Assembly (NCBI GenBank): GCA_033065855.1
Contig: JAVXUO010000331.1
Location: forward strand, 1-64,000
DNA from: Escallonia rubra
Taxonomy: Eukaryota; Streptophyta; Magnoliopsida; Escalloniales; Escalloniaceae
DNA: 64,000 nt
Direction of reading: 5' to 3'
Positions 50,200-59,998 of this stretch are shown piece by piece. The first letter of the stretch is position 1; each line of letters begins with the position of its first letter. The translations under genes and the position numbers were made by a program. A model generated the notes under the pieces. The model worked only from the letters and a program-made list of their open reading frames with translations. It ran no database searches and was not told the origin of the DNA.

Positions 50200-51241
50200 A
50201 ATATGTTTGTAACTAATTTTTTTAAGATTTGGATTTGAAATTTGGAATTCAATTTAATTTTTTTTTGTTTGGAATGGAAAAGAATTCAAATCACATAATT
50301 CCTATTTTGTGTTTGGAGAACAAAAGAAAAGGAAAGGTAATAAATTTTTAGATAATTATATCATTGATTTATAATGAAAAATGAACTAAGGTAAATGGTT
50401 TCAAGTGTGCTAGTGCCAGGACCACCACATGGTGGCGATGGTGGTGGTGGTGGCGACGACGACGGTGGCGGTAGTGGCGGCGGCAATAGTGGTGTCGGTG
50501 GTGATAGTAAAGATGGCGGCAGCAGCGACGGCGGCAAGGGTGGTGGCGACGGTGGTGGTGGGGGTGGCGGCGACGACAATAGTGATGCATGTAGCGGTTA
50601 TAAAAGTGGTGTGACGGTGATGGTCGTAGTGGTGGCGATGGTAGGGGTAATGGTAGCGACAGTAGGGCTTGGTAGCGACGGTGGCAATTTCGCTAGCAGT
50701 AGTGGTGGTAGTAATAGTGGCGACAGCGGTAGACGTGGTGGTGGCAGTAATGGTGGCAGGGGTGGTGGTGGTGGTCGGAGTGGTGATGGCAGTAGTGACA
50801 GTAGTGGTGGCGGCAGCGGTAGTGATGGTAAAGGTGATGGTGATGGTAGCAATAATGGTGACAACAGTGGTAATGGTGGCACTAGTGTGGCGGCGACGGT
50901 GATGGTGGCAGTAGTGGTGGCAACGGTGATGATGGTGGTGGCAGTAATGGTGGCAGTGGTGGTAATAAAAGTGGTGTGACAGTAGCGACAATGAAAAAGA
51001 TGGTGGTGAGTTTATTGTTGGAGAGATAGAAAAAGATAAAATAGGTAAATAATTAATTTTAATTAAAGTAAATTCAAATCTCACGAAACCCGACAATTTC
51101 CCATCAGATTTCACACTATGAACACATCCAGTCAAATCCCATGAAATCCAATTCTAATTTTTTTTTTAATATTCCAAACAACAAAATTTGAGTATTTAAA
51201 TTGAAAATTCCATCAATTACATGATTCCAAACACACTCTCA
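50200..51241. mobile_element. Second MITE-like element with a GGT/GGC triplet core
   Basis: Left end AGAATATGTTTGTAACTAAT and right end ATTCCAAACACACTCTCAC are weakly inverted. Arms of AATTGAAATTTGGAATTC type flank a 550-bp core (50410-51010) of imperfect GGTGGC/GGTAGT triplets. Long frames on both strands (Gly/Ser-, Val/Ala-, His/Thr- or Pro-rich) are the six readings of the triplets and not proteins. It abuts the preceding element directly. Confidence 0.5.
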
Positions 51242-52187
51242 CAGACTCGAAAAAGACACGGATGAAAGCCAAATGGCAGCCACACAAGAGCCCAAATGAA
51301 TAAAAAACACGTACCGCAACTAAACCATGAAAACAATTTCCAAAGGCCGCTCCATTTGAAATGTAAAATATTTGTTACCCAAAAAAAGAAAAAAAAGCAT
51401 CAAATATTTCTCTCTCATAACCTAGACGCATCAATTACACTGATGCATTGATTTGTAGAGGAGACGTTGAAGCTAAACTTCCCTCTCTTTTTAAGTATGA
51501 TATATGAATGGTGATAGAGATACTCGGGCGAGCTTGAAGTTAAAATCTTATCTTATCTTATCTTATCTTATGATATAATTATATGGAGCACAACTCCAAA
51601 TTTGTCTAGACTTTTGGAGGACCTGTTCATATTTAAGCAATGATATCCTAGAAAATGGGGCTTGGCAGATTAGAATCCTCGTGCAACGCTTACGTTGTAA
51701 CTAAAAAAACATGGTTGAATGCGTTTTACTCATCATTATCACTATAAATTTAACAATAATGAAAATATACATTTAATAATAATATTTTGTCACAAAAATT
51801 ATTATGGCCAATAAAGTCTGTACAGTAGAAAATCTGTTGGAAGTAATATCTAACAATCAATTTGTAATATGTTAGTAAACTTACAAAAGAAATGAAATAT
51901 AAGAAAAGCACGGGAGTACGTACCTCCATTAGTTGTGAGCATGAAAAACACAACTACCTCTATGCTCTTTAACAACAGAACATTGTTCTTACCAAATGAG
52001 GTTCGCCGAGGATTCAAAGAATTTTGTCTCGAACACCTTAGAAACAAGTTAATTATGTCGACACTGGGTTGAAACGTGGACTAAGTTATAGCAATAGATT
52101 ACAGCATGTCGCCTCCAGGATACAACAGTCCAACGATTTTACCATAACTTCTTTTAACTTACACTATTAGAAAAGCAGAAACTCCAA
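51242..52187. repeat. Gene-free spacer with a TCTTA pentanucleotide repeat
   Basis: About five TCTTA units lie at 51548-51570. No coding signature is seen. Confidence 0.6.
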
Positions 52188-53157
52188 ACAATACCCTTCT
52201 TTGCCCAAAAAAATTGCATTACTAGGATATAAAAATAGAAACTAAACGCTCAACCCGAGACAAGTTTTGGCCTTTAGCAAAACTAAGCTAGTTTTTCAAC
52301 ACCTCCTAGGCCGCTTCCGATGTGGAAATGACCCTGCCCAAAACCTTGCCAAGCTTAAAGTGCAAGATAGATCCATGCTTTTGGGGCATGATCAGTGTTA
52401 TTAAAGGCGCAGGCGCACCTAAGGCACAAAAGGTCCCTGGAGCCTAGGCGCAAGGCGCAGGCGCGCGCCTTTTCGAAGTAAGGCGCAATATTAAAATATA
52501 TAAAAGAAATAAATAAAAGTGCATTAAATAAAAAAATTTAAGTAAAAAAAATTTAGAACATGACAATTAACAAACTTCTAAACATTAGAGAAAGTTTCAA
52601 ATACCAACATTCTAATTTAACAAGCTTCCAACAATAAAAATAAATTATGCTTTTAAAAATAAGATCGATTTCAATGGGAATGGGCATAATATAGGGACTA
52701 AAAATTCAAATCTTTTATGAAGACTGAGCTATGGCCTTATGAACAATTTAAAGTGAAGCTAAGAAATCAATTAGGTCTTCTAATTTAGCCATGTGTGCTC
52801 TGTCTTCAACAGCTTTCACAGAAAGGTTAACGTAGTTGGTGAGCAATTAGCGATAAAAAGTGTTTTATCGCTAACAAATTAGTTAGGTTTTATATTTTAG
52901 TCTTAAAAAAAATGTTTTGACTTGGTAAAGACAAAAAGGATAAAAATACTAAAAGAGAAATCAACGGTCCATGTGAAGACAAGAAGCCAAATCGAACGGT
53001 TACACAATACCCTTCTTTGCCCAAAAAAATTACATTACTAGGATGTAGAAATAGAAACTAAACGCTCAACCCGAGACAAGTTTTGGCCTTTATCAAAACT
53101 AAGCTAGTTTTTCAACACCTCCTAGGCCGCTTCCGATGTGGAAATGAGCCTGCCCAA
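52188..53157. repeat. 154-bp direct repeats flanking about 660 bp
   Basis: ACAATACCCTTCTTTGCCC through GGAAATGA-CCTGCCCA is at 52188-52341 and again at 53004-53157, with about five substitutions. Between them are a GC-rich AAGGCGCAGGCGC/AGGCGCGCGCC repeat (about 52402-52492), of a type widespread in plants, and a short hairpin (52847-52874, TTAGCGATAAAA arms with a 4-base loop). The repeats lack obvious TG...CA ends or primer-binding and polypurine sites, so an LTR interpretation is weak. A segmental duplication is as likely. Confidence 0.75.
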
Positions 53158-53328
53158 TGATAGGCGGTTCTTGAGATACTACTATCATGGGATTTAGTAG
53201 ATAGCTTAAGGTATTTTATTACTAGCATCAAGGACAGGAAAGCCAAGAGGACAGCCAGCAAGGGTAAGCAGGAGAATAACAGTAGAAATCTATAGAAAAA
53301 AGAGCAAAGCAGAGACATTTTAAGAAAA

Positions 53329-54500
53329 AGGATTAAATGCACAGGAAACCCCATACTTTGGGGCCTTTTACACGGAACACCCTAAGGTTTAATTTTTGGT
53401 TCTCACCACCCCATACTTTCAGTAATGTGCTCCACGCACCATTTTGACGGTCAAAGTCACCTTTGACCAAACGTCGGTTAGTTTTTGAGGGATAAAATAG
53501 TCCATTTGTTATTGTCCCCTCTAAAACCAAAACCAAAACCTAAAACAAAACCTAAAACTGAATCAAGAAATTCCACCACCACCACCAAACTATGCCGCCT
53601 CCACCATGTGCACTGGCGTCACCACCACACCACCGCACCACCACACCAATCTCATCACCGATGACCACCACACCACCTCCTATCTCAATTGTCATCGCCA
53701 TCGCAACGCAGTTACCGGTCCAGCCCACACCGGTTGCCACCCCCGCAGTCCACACCGACCGCCACACCCCAGCAGCCATAACCCTTTACATAACCGCCAC
53801 CAACACACCAAATCCCTTCATCACCGACCTCCAATCCACTATCTATCTCCCCCCTCCCCCCGATGGTCACCACTACCGTAACCCACATCGATCGCTCACC
53901 ACGAGAGCCTGCAAAACCTTTGAAATCTCAGCTGAAATGGGCGTCGTCTTTTGGTGTTGTTCGCGGATCTGGGCTCCATATCGGGTGCCATCACAGATCT
54001 GGACTCCAGTAATTTAGGGTTCAACAATCAGAAGATGTGTCGTCCGGCTATGTCGTCGCCGGTGGGTGATGGTTCTTTCATGGCAGCGATTTCAGGCTGC
54101 TTCGATTTTCGTAAAAGAGAGGTATTGTAGATCGCGTCGCTGGAAGATGGAGGAGGTGGATGTACTGTTGTCGTGTCATTGCCGGGAGGTGGGGGAGTCC
54201 TCTCATCTAGCAGATGAAATAAGAGAGAAAGAGAGAGAGGGGGGGGGGAGAGAGAGGGGGGGAGAGAGAGAGAGAGTTTGACTTGGAGAGAGAATATTAG
54301 GTCGGCAGTGTGTTTATGGAGGAAGTTACATTTATGCCCTTTGGCTTCTAACAGACATCCCAAAAAATTGACTAAAAACCGTCAAATGGTGCTATGTGCA
54401 CCAAAATTGAAAGTTTGGGGTGGTGGGAATCAAAATTCAAACCCTAGGGTGTTTCGTGTAAATGACCCCAAAGTATGGGGTTTCCTGTGCATTTAATCCT
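53329..54500. mobile_element. MULE with about 140-bp terminal inverted repeats
   Basis: The first and last ~140 bp are inverted copies at roughly 80% or better, both beginning AGGATTAAATGCACAGG when read inward. Long TIRs of this kind mark Mutator-like elements. The flanks AAGAAAA (left) and AAGAATA (right) could be a diverged target duplication. The middle has CCACCA/CACC low complexity (about 53570-53880), then a short unrepetitive stretch (53930-54135) that may be captured gene sequence, including MSSPVGDGSFMAAISGCFDF from 54051. A GA/G run lies at 54222-54274. No transposase. Confidence 0.8.
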
Positions 54501-54866
54501 AAGAATAATGGTCTACAGACTAATTACTTCTCATCTTAATGTCATTTTACATGAAAAATAAATCATTTGTAACACTCACAATAATTCTTAGTAACTATTT
54601 TATTAAAATACTCCAACAAAATCTATATCCATTATCGGACTATATTTTCTTTCACCCACAATCATCATATAGTGAATACTTTTGGCAACAAATGATACGT
54701 GCTTTGAAAAAAACCAACACCTTCTTTTCTTTTGGCAACAGGGCTAACTAGAAACATTAAAATATATAAGAAAAATACTCTTGGGAAACGCATGGACTCA
54801 CTTGCTCTTAAGGTGCACACATGAGCGTTAGTCTCACACTAAACAAGTACTCCTATTAAAAGTAGG
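54501..54866. other. AT-rich spacer between two MULEs
   Basis: Nothing recognised. Confidence 0.4.
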
Positions 54867-54874
54867 ATTATTAT

Positions 54875-56096
54875 TAGGGCTAATTACAGCAGTGTTCCTG
54901 AAGTTATGGTGATATTACAGTCAATGACAATAAGTTTCAAAATGTAACACTCGTATCCATCCGTTAGGGTTCCGTAAAAAAAATGTACGTTTTATTTGAT
55001 GTCATAATTACGTATTTTTAAAATGACAATACTGCCTTTATACTGTATATTTTTAAATTAAGATTTCAAACCCTAATTTTGTTTTGAAAACCCATAATTT
55101 AAAAATTAGGGTTTTGACCTTCTCCAAGAAGAGTCTGTCGCCCAGTGCCGATCCTGGGGGATCTGCAAATTAGGTATCGAAAATTGCTCAATCTATGAAT
55201 TAGGGTATCAAAAATTTCTCAATCTGCAAAAGAAAACCCTAAATTTTCTCAATCTGAAACCCTAATCTGCAAATTAGGGTTTTAAAACTCTAATTCTTTC
55301 ATCCAGGAAGATGGTTCCTTCAACTGCAAAGATCCATATTATCGGTTTCCCTTGGGATACTTACAAAGACGTTTAATTTTCAAGTTTTAGGCTTAATTTG
55401 GGAGGTGAAATGGTCATCGGGAAACATCTGAAACGGCGGCGTGGGACGATGGAACTGCCGGCGTACAGCGAGGGAGTTCCCGCACTCACTAAGAAACGGC
55501 ATCGGCTACCTCTCCAGATTCGTCGCTGGCACCGGCAAGGGCCTCGTGGAAGGCATCAAGGCGTCCGAGCCCCGCGACACGCTGAAGCTGCACGTGAACC
55601 GGGTCCTGAACGCTTCGGGCCACGCTGGTCGGAGGCTCGGCAACCAAGCCGGGGTCATCGGGCTGCTGTACGCCGGAATGAAGAGCGGGATGATGTTGCT
55701 CAGGGAGACGGATGACGTAATCAACAGCATGGCGACAGGGCTGGGGACCGGGGCCGCATACAGGGGCAGTGGCCTGGGTGAGGTCCGCGGCGGTGGCAGG
55801 GGCGATCGGTGGGGTGTTGGTCGGGCTGGCGGTGGCAGGGTGGGGGAAGAGAGAGAGAGAATAAAGTTTAGATTTAAAAATTAGGGCTTCTTTCTGATTT
55901 TCTTTTTTTAACAAGAGGAAATGACATTTGGAAAAAATTAACTTTCCAAGATAATGGCAATTAGGTCATTTTGTTCAAACCGTTAGGTTTTTTAAAGATT
56001 CCGTCTGGTTAACGAACATAAGTGTAATTTGTCCAAACTATTGTCATTGCCTGTAATTATACTCTAACCTCAGGGACATAGGTGTAATTAGCCCTT
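54875..56096. mobile_element. Pack-MULE with ~110-bp TIRs and 8-bp TSD
   Basis: Inverted termini both read inward as AGGGCTAATTACA followed by a related ~100 bp that includes CAATGACAATA. The flanking sequence ATTATTAT occurs at 54867-54874 and 56097-56104, an 8-bp duplication within the MULE range (8-11). Because it is a simple ATT repeat, its exact extent is uncertain. The GC-rich centre is a degraded TIM23-like gene copy. No transposase is present. Confidence 0.82.
55398..55860 (+). pseudogene. Captured TIM23-like mitochondrial import translocase copy, frameshifted
   Basis: The stretch encodes the Tim17/Tim22/Tim23 family region. In frame from 55441 it reads NGIGYLSRFVAGTGKG, LKLHVNRVLNASGHAGRRLG, GVIGLLYAGMKSG and GLGTGAAYR, matching the membrane-spanning part of plant TIM23. 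The preceding residues continue in the 55398 frame (LPAYSEGVPALT), and the following VRSAAVAGAIGGV lies in a third frame. Two frameshifts, near 55490 and 55763, therefore break the gene. It has no introns, as expected for plant TIM23 genes. It sits at the centre of the Pack-MULE, and its GC content is far above the flanks, consistent with capture from a GC-rich donor. It is not a functional translocase subunit. Confidence 0.8.
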
Positions 56097-56104
56097 ATTA
56101 TTAT

Positions 56105-56469
56105 GATGGAGGCAAGAACAAACCCAAGATGTTGACTTAAGTTCTTGGGTCAAATCTCACTTTATTGACATGAGGTTTGATTCTTCTTAACAATCGGCTC
56201 CGGATCTCAACCTTACATTACTTGTGGCTTACTTGGTGGCGATAATTTTGCTATTATCATTTAGCTTTAAGAATTATTTGTAATTTATTTATTCGCACCA
56301 TTACATGCTTCACTACACTCTATTGTCGCTAAAAAGTACACGGAATCCTATGCACTTTTAGTGATAAATAAAGGTCTGGACATGCATAACATGGTGTGAA
56401 AATAGATACCTAATAAAAGTTTTTACTTATAATTGGAAGTCTAGATATTCTCAAAAAAAAAAAAAGTAG
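56105..56469. other. Spacer, nothing recognised
   Basis: AT-rich sequence ending in a run of A (about 56453-56465). No gene is seen. Confidence 0.4.
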
Positions 56470-58680
56470 GGAACCACAATGTTAAAACGCAATTAAACAT
56501 TGATGTCAAGGAAAGTGGGTTCGCAGTCGACGTGGAAGTGCCACAAGGAATCCAGTCCGAGTCAGATGCCAAATGTACTGATGTGGGACACAGCAAGGGT
56601 GGAACAAGGGCAAAGACCAAGGGCTTCCCAGACAGAGCCTGATGGTGGCAGTGCTGCGGGGGCGATGGCGCAAGGTGAATACACGATGACAGTCACAGTC
56701 CAATACTTAGGTCCAGAGTCAGGGTCCTGTATGTTTCTCTCTCCAGAATTCTAGATTGAGAAAGTGAAATATGTTCTGAAAATGTCCAAAAAACCTCCCG
56801 AATGAATTCTCAAGACCCTTATTTATAGAGGTTAAGATAATGATGTCATCAGCCAACATGTGGCGCTCCTCGGGATTGACACGTCACCGAGGGTCCACAG
56901 GTGTCGGTGCTCCACGGACTGTCGGATCGTATATTCAACCAGCCTGCTCCTCACAGCGTCGCTATGTCTGTCTGGAAAGACTGGCTCCCACAGCGTCGGT
57001 TTGGCCAGAGAACCCCCTTTGATCTAGCCACTAATCCAAGCCCTTGCAAAGTCCCACAAGCCTGGCAGCGGTGTGGAAGACCCGATGCCCAACTGCCAGG
57101 CGGACTAGGCGCGATGCCCTCCGGAGACCTGCTCCCGTCTCGGAGTGACCCGGGGGTCATAGTCCCTAGGGGTGCCGGAGCACGTAGGCCAGTCACGTAG
57201 GCCAGTCACGCAGACACCCTAGCGGAGATAGTGTCCCGGAGGAGTCGCCTATTCCGCGGGCCAAGGTAGCATCCCGAAAGAGCTTTCTACCTGACGGGCC
57301 AAGGTAGCATCCCAAAGGAGCCGTCTACCTGGCGGAAGGGGAGTCTTTGTGCCGGAGCACTTGGAGCTCCCTGGCAGAGATAGTGTCTTAGAGAGCGAGC
57401 CTATCCCCGCATGTGAGTTCTTGTACCGGAGCACTCGGAGGGCGTCAAGGTAGGATCCCGCAGGAGTCGTCTACCTGGCAGAAGGGGAGTTGAAAAGCTT
57501 CATGACGGAGATAGTGTCCCAGATGAGTCGTCTATCCCGAGGGTGAGTCCTTGTGCCGGAGCACTCGGAGCGCGTCAAGGTAGCATCCCGGAGGAGCCGT
57601 CTACCTGACGGGCCGAGGTAGCATCCCGGAGAAGCCGTCTACAGAAATGGAGTTGAAAAGCTCTCTGGCGGAGATAGTGTCCCGGAGGAGTCGCCTATCC
57701 CCGCGGGATGTTGCGCACTCCAAAGAGTGGGTCGAAGCATGTTCCACGACCAAGGCAAGGTGCGCATGGTGTGGTGAATGAGTGTGGTGCCCGGGGGGGG
57801 GGATGTAACATGATTGTGGTGCATGGGCGCGATGAAGTGTGTATGGTGTGGTGCGCGGGCGCCGGTGACGGGGGTCGCGAAGACGGCGCGCGGGCGACCG
57901 GAGTCGCAGAGCTGTCGCGCAGACGTGGCCGATGAAGGTCGCGTAGACGGGGGTCGCGGAGTTGGCACTGGGGCAGGAGACGGGGGTCGCGGAGTTGGTA
58001 CTGGGCGGGCGACGGGGGTCGCAAAGTTGGCGCGCGGGCGACGGGAGTCGCAGAGTTGTTGTGCGGTCATGGGCGACGAAGGTCGTAGAGACAGCGCGCG
58101 CGCGATGGGAGTCACGGAGTTGACGTCCGTACGACGGGCAACGGGGGTTGCGGAGATGACGTCCGAACGACGGGCGACGGGGGCGGAGATGACGTCCAGA
58201 CGACGGGCGACGGGGGTTGCGGAGGTGACGTCCGGGCGACGGGTGACGTGGGTCGCATGGTCTCTTGAAGAGTAACGAAGGTGTTAAGGATGGAGGCCAA
58301 AGGCCAACCCTTGGGGGAAGGCCAAGACCAACCTCGAGGCTGAGGCCGACCCCAAGGGGAAGGCCAAGGCCGGGGCCGATCCCAAGGGGGAGGCCAAGGC
58401 CAACCTCCTTGGGCAAGTGTCATGGTGTGCCGACGGACGACGTGCGACGGTAGAAGCGTCATGAGGCGTCTCGCGAAGATAAGTTTCTTAGTGACAAAGT
58501 CACGTAACGAAAGTGGGAAGTGCACGTGACTTGCGCGTGCACACTTTGACCGGTTGGAAGCGCTGAATATCGACTGTTGCATGTGCCGACGTGTCGTGCA
58601 AAATGGGACACCAGTGGGCCTTTGGGTGCGACCAGAATAGGTTGAGAACAAACATTTCTACACACTACAATTTATGAAAA
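56470..58680 (-). mobile_element. GC-rich tandem-repeat region, possibly a large solo LTR in minus orientation
   Basis: Two repeat blocks are clear. At 57215-57710, imperfect ~38-bp units alternate between GAGATAGTGTCCCGGAGGAG and AGGTAGCATCCCGGAGGAG types. At 57845-58255, ~30-bp units are built on CGACGGGGGTCGCGGAGTTG. A third block (58300-58410) repeats AAGGCCAAGG. On the minus strand a TATAAATA box (complement of 56820-56827) follows these blocks, which is the order U3 repeats, TATA, then R/U5 expected of an LTR. I could not establish TG...CA ends, a target duplication or a primer-binding site. Long frames here (271 codons on the minus strand) are repeat-derived. Confidence 0.4.
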
Positions 58681-59540
58681 TCACGTTTAACGTAGCTTGA
58701 AACGAATACCTTACGAGTTAATATCTATTGCGGGAGAGTAACAAATTATGGAGCCAACATGGCAAAAAAAAGAAAAGAAAAGGTTATTAGTGCATTAAAG
58801 TAATAAAATCACGAAAAAAGATTTCAAAACATGACAATTTTTAGTAAACTTTCAATACTAGAAAATTTTCAAATTAAATGAAAAACAGTTAGTACTAAGT
58901 AAACATGGCACTATCATTCTCGTCACTAAGGGTCGAGACAACTATATTTTCTTCAATGGGAAGCACAAGTTTCAGTGAAGGTTTCTCCTCAATTTTAACT
59001 TCCTCATTTACAAGGTAAACTGAATGAGTAGATCTACTTGAAGTCACATCGTTTCGTTATGAAGGCATAGCATTTCTTAACGTTGTCCTTAGATAGTAAT
59101 TTAGATAGTAATTTGAAGTGACCATCGTTTCGTTATGATGCCACGACGATAACAATCAAAAACTTTATTTTTATGAGCCTTTCTTTTGCACTCTCTGTCA
59201 TATTCAACACCTTGCGCTTAAGTAAGGTACGTACGCGTCTCTATGAAGATGCAGCCCCTGGCCATATCTCTTATGATAACACACATTCAACGTAACACCA
59301 GCTAAAGTTCATTCCTACGTGGGACCACATAGTTTTTTTTTTGTCTTCCTAACCTTTAAAATGAAGTCATAACAAGTCATAGACCGAAATTAATTTATTG
59401 ATGACTAAAGTGTGGCCCATAATTTAAGTGAAAATATCCCTCGAAAAGAATGTCCAAAACGAGTCAAACAAACTCTTTCAAAAAAGTTAAAAAAGGAGGA
59501 GTCAAATTCCTTGACTTTGGGCCCCAGCTAAGAGCTTTGA
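58681..59540. other. Region upstream of the FLC-like MADS exon
   Basis: No gene. ATCGTTTCGTTATGA occurs at about 59048 and 59124, a small local duplication. The probable promoter of the MADS gene lies in the right part, but no clear TATA box was assigned. Confidence 0.35.
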
Positions 59541-59637
59541 TTGCGCAGTGACAAGACTAATCTTGGTTTTCCCACCTTAAAAGGGGAACAAAAATGTTTA
59601 TCATTTTGTTTACCAGAAAAGGAAAAAATACCACCCA

Positions 59638-59835
59638 ATGAACGCGAACGGGACGGACCCGCAAATCCCGGTCCAGGAGACGCGTGTCAGCAGATATTTC
59701 TTGCCCAAGATAAACACACTACTGGCCTTCGTAGAGAGTTCACCTTCGTCCACGCGCAAAGCACAAACGGAGGGAGGTACAGTTTTAGGGCTAACACTTG
59801 GCGAGGGACGATGGGGAGGAGGAAGGTGGAAATGA
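59638..59835 (+). promoter_or_regulatory. Candidate upstream ORF overlapping the MADS start codon
   Basis: ATG 59638 opens a 65-codon frame ending at 59835, out of frame with the MADS start at 59811. A smaller uORF (59594-59641) precedes it. If transcription starts upstream of these, they would reduce translation of the MADS protein. The transcription start is unknown, so this is only a possibility. Confidence 0.3.
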
Positions 59836-59998
59836 AGCGGATCGAGGACAAGAGCAGCCGGCAGGTGACCTTCTCCAAGAGACGAGGCGGACTGATGAAG
59901 AAAGCTCGCGAGCTCTCCGTCCTCTGCGGCGTCGATGTCGGCGTCGTCGTCTTCTCCTGCAGTGGCAAGCTCTACGACTTCTGCAGCGGCACAGATAG
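59811..59998 (+). CDS. FLC-like MADS-box gene, exon 1 (MADS domain) only
   Basis: ATG at 59811 opens a 62-residue MADS domain ending at a donor, [50 protein letters not shown] and [10 protein letters not shown] place it nearest the FLC/MAF clade ([20 protein letters not shown]). FLC-type proteins repress flowering-time genes through CArG boxes. Odd points: [14 protein letters not shown] where relatives have LCDADVALIVFSST-like residues, and strong GC bias at third positions in an AT-rich region. No I-, K- or C-region exon is recognised in the remaining 4 kb. FLC-like genes often have a very long first intron, so the rest may lie right of the window. An orphan exon or decaying pseudogene is the alternative. 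Same strand as the SEP3 gene 14 kb upstream. Confidence 0.75.

Noticed and set aside
50361..51135. Long overlapping frames on both strands (up to 241 codons)
   Set aside because: They are the different readings of one GGT/GGC triplet-repeat core; single-residue composition and no domain.
53592..54017. Pro/Thr/His-rich 141-codon frame
   Set aside because: Low-complexity CCACCA repeat inside a MULE.
57601..58651. Minus-strand frames of 271 and 179 codons
   Set aside because: Composed of repeated Pro/Arg/Leu phrases produced by the tandem-repeat blocks; no family signature.
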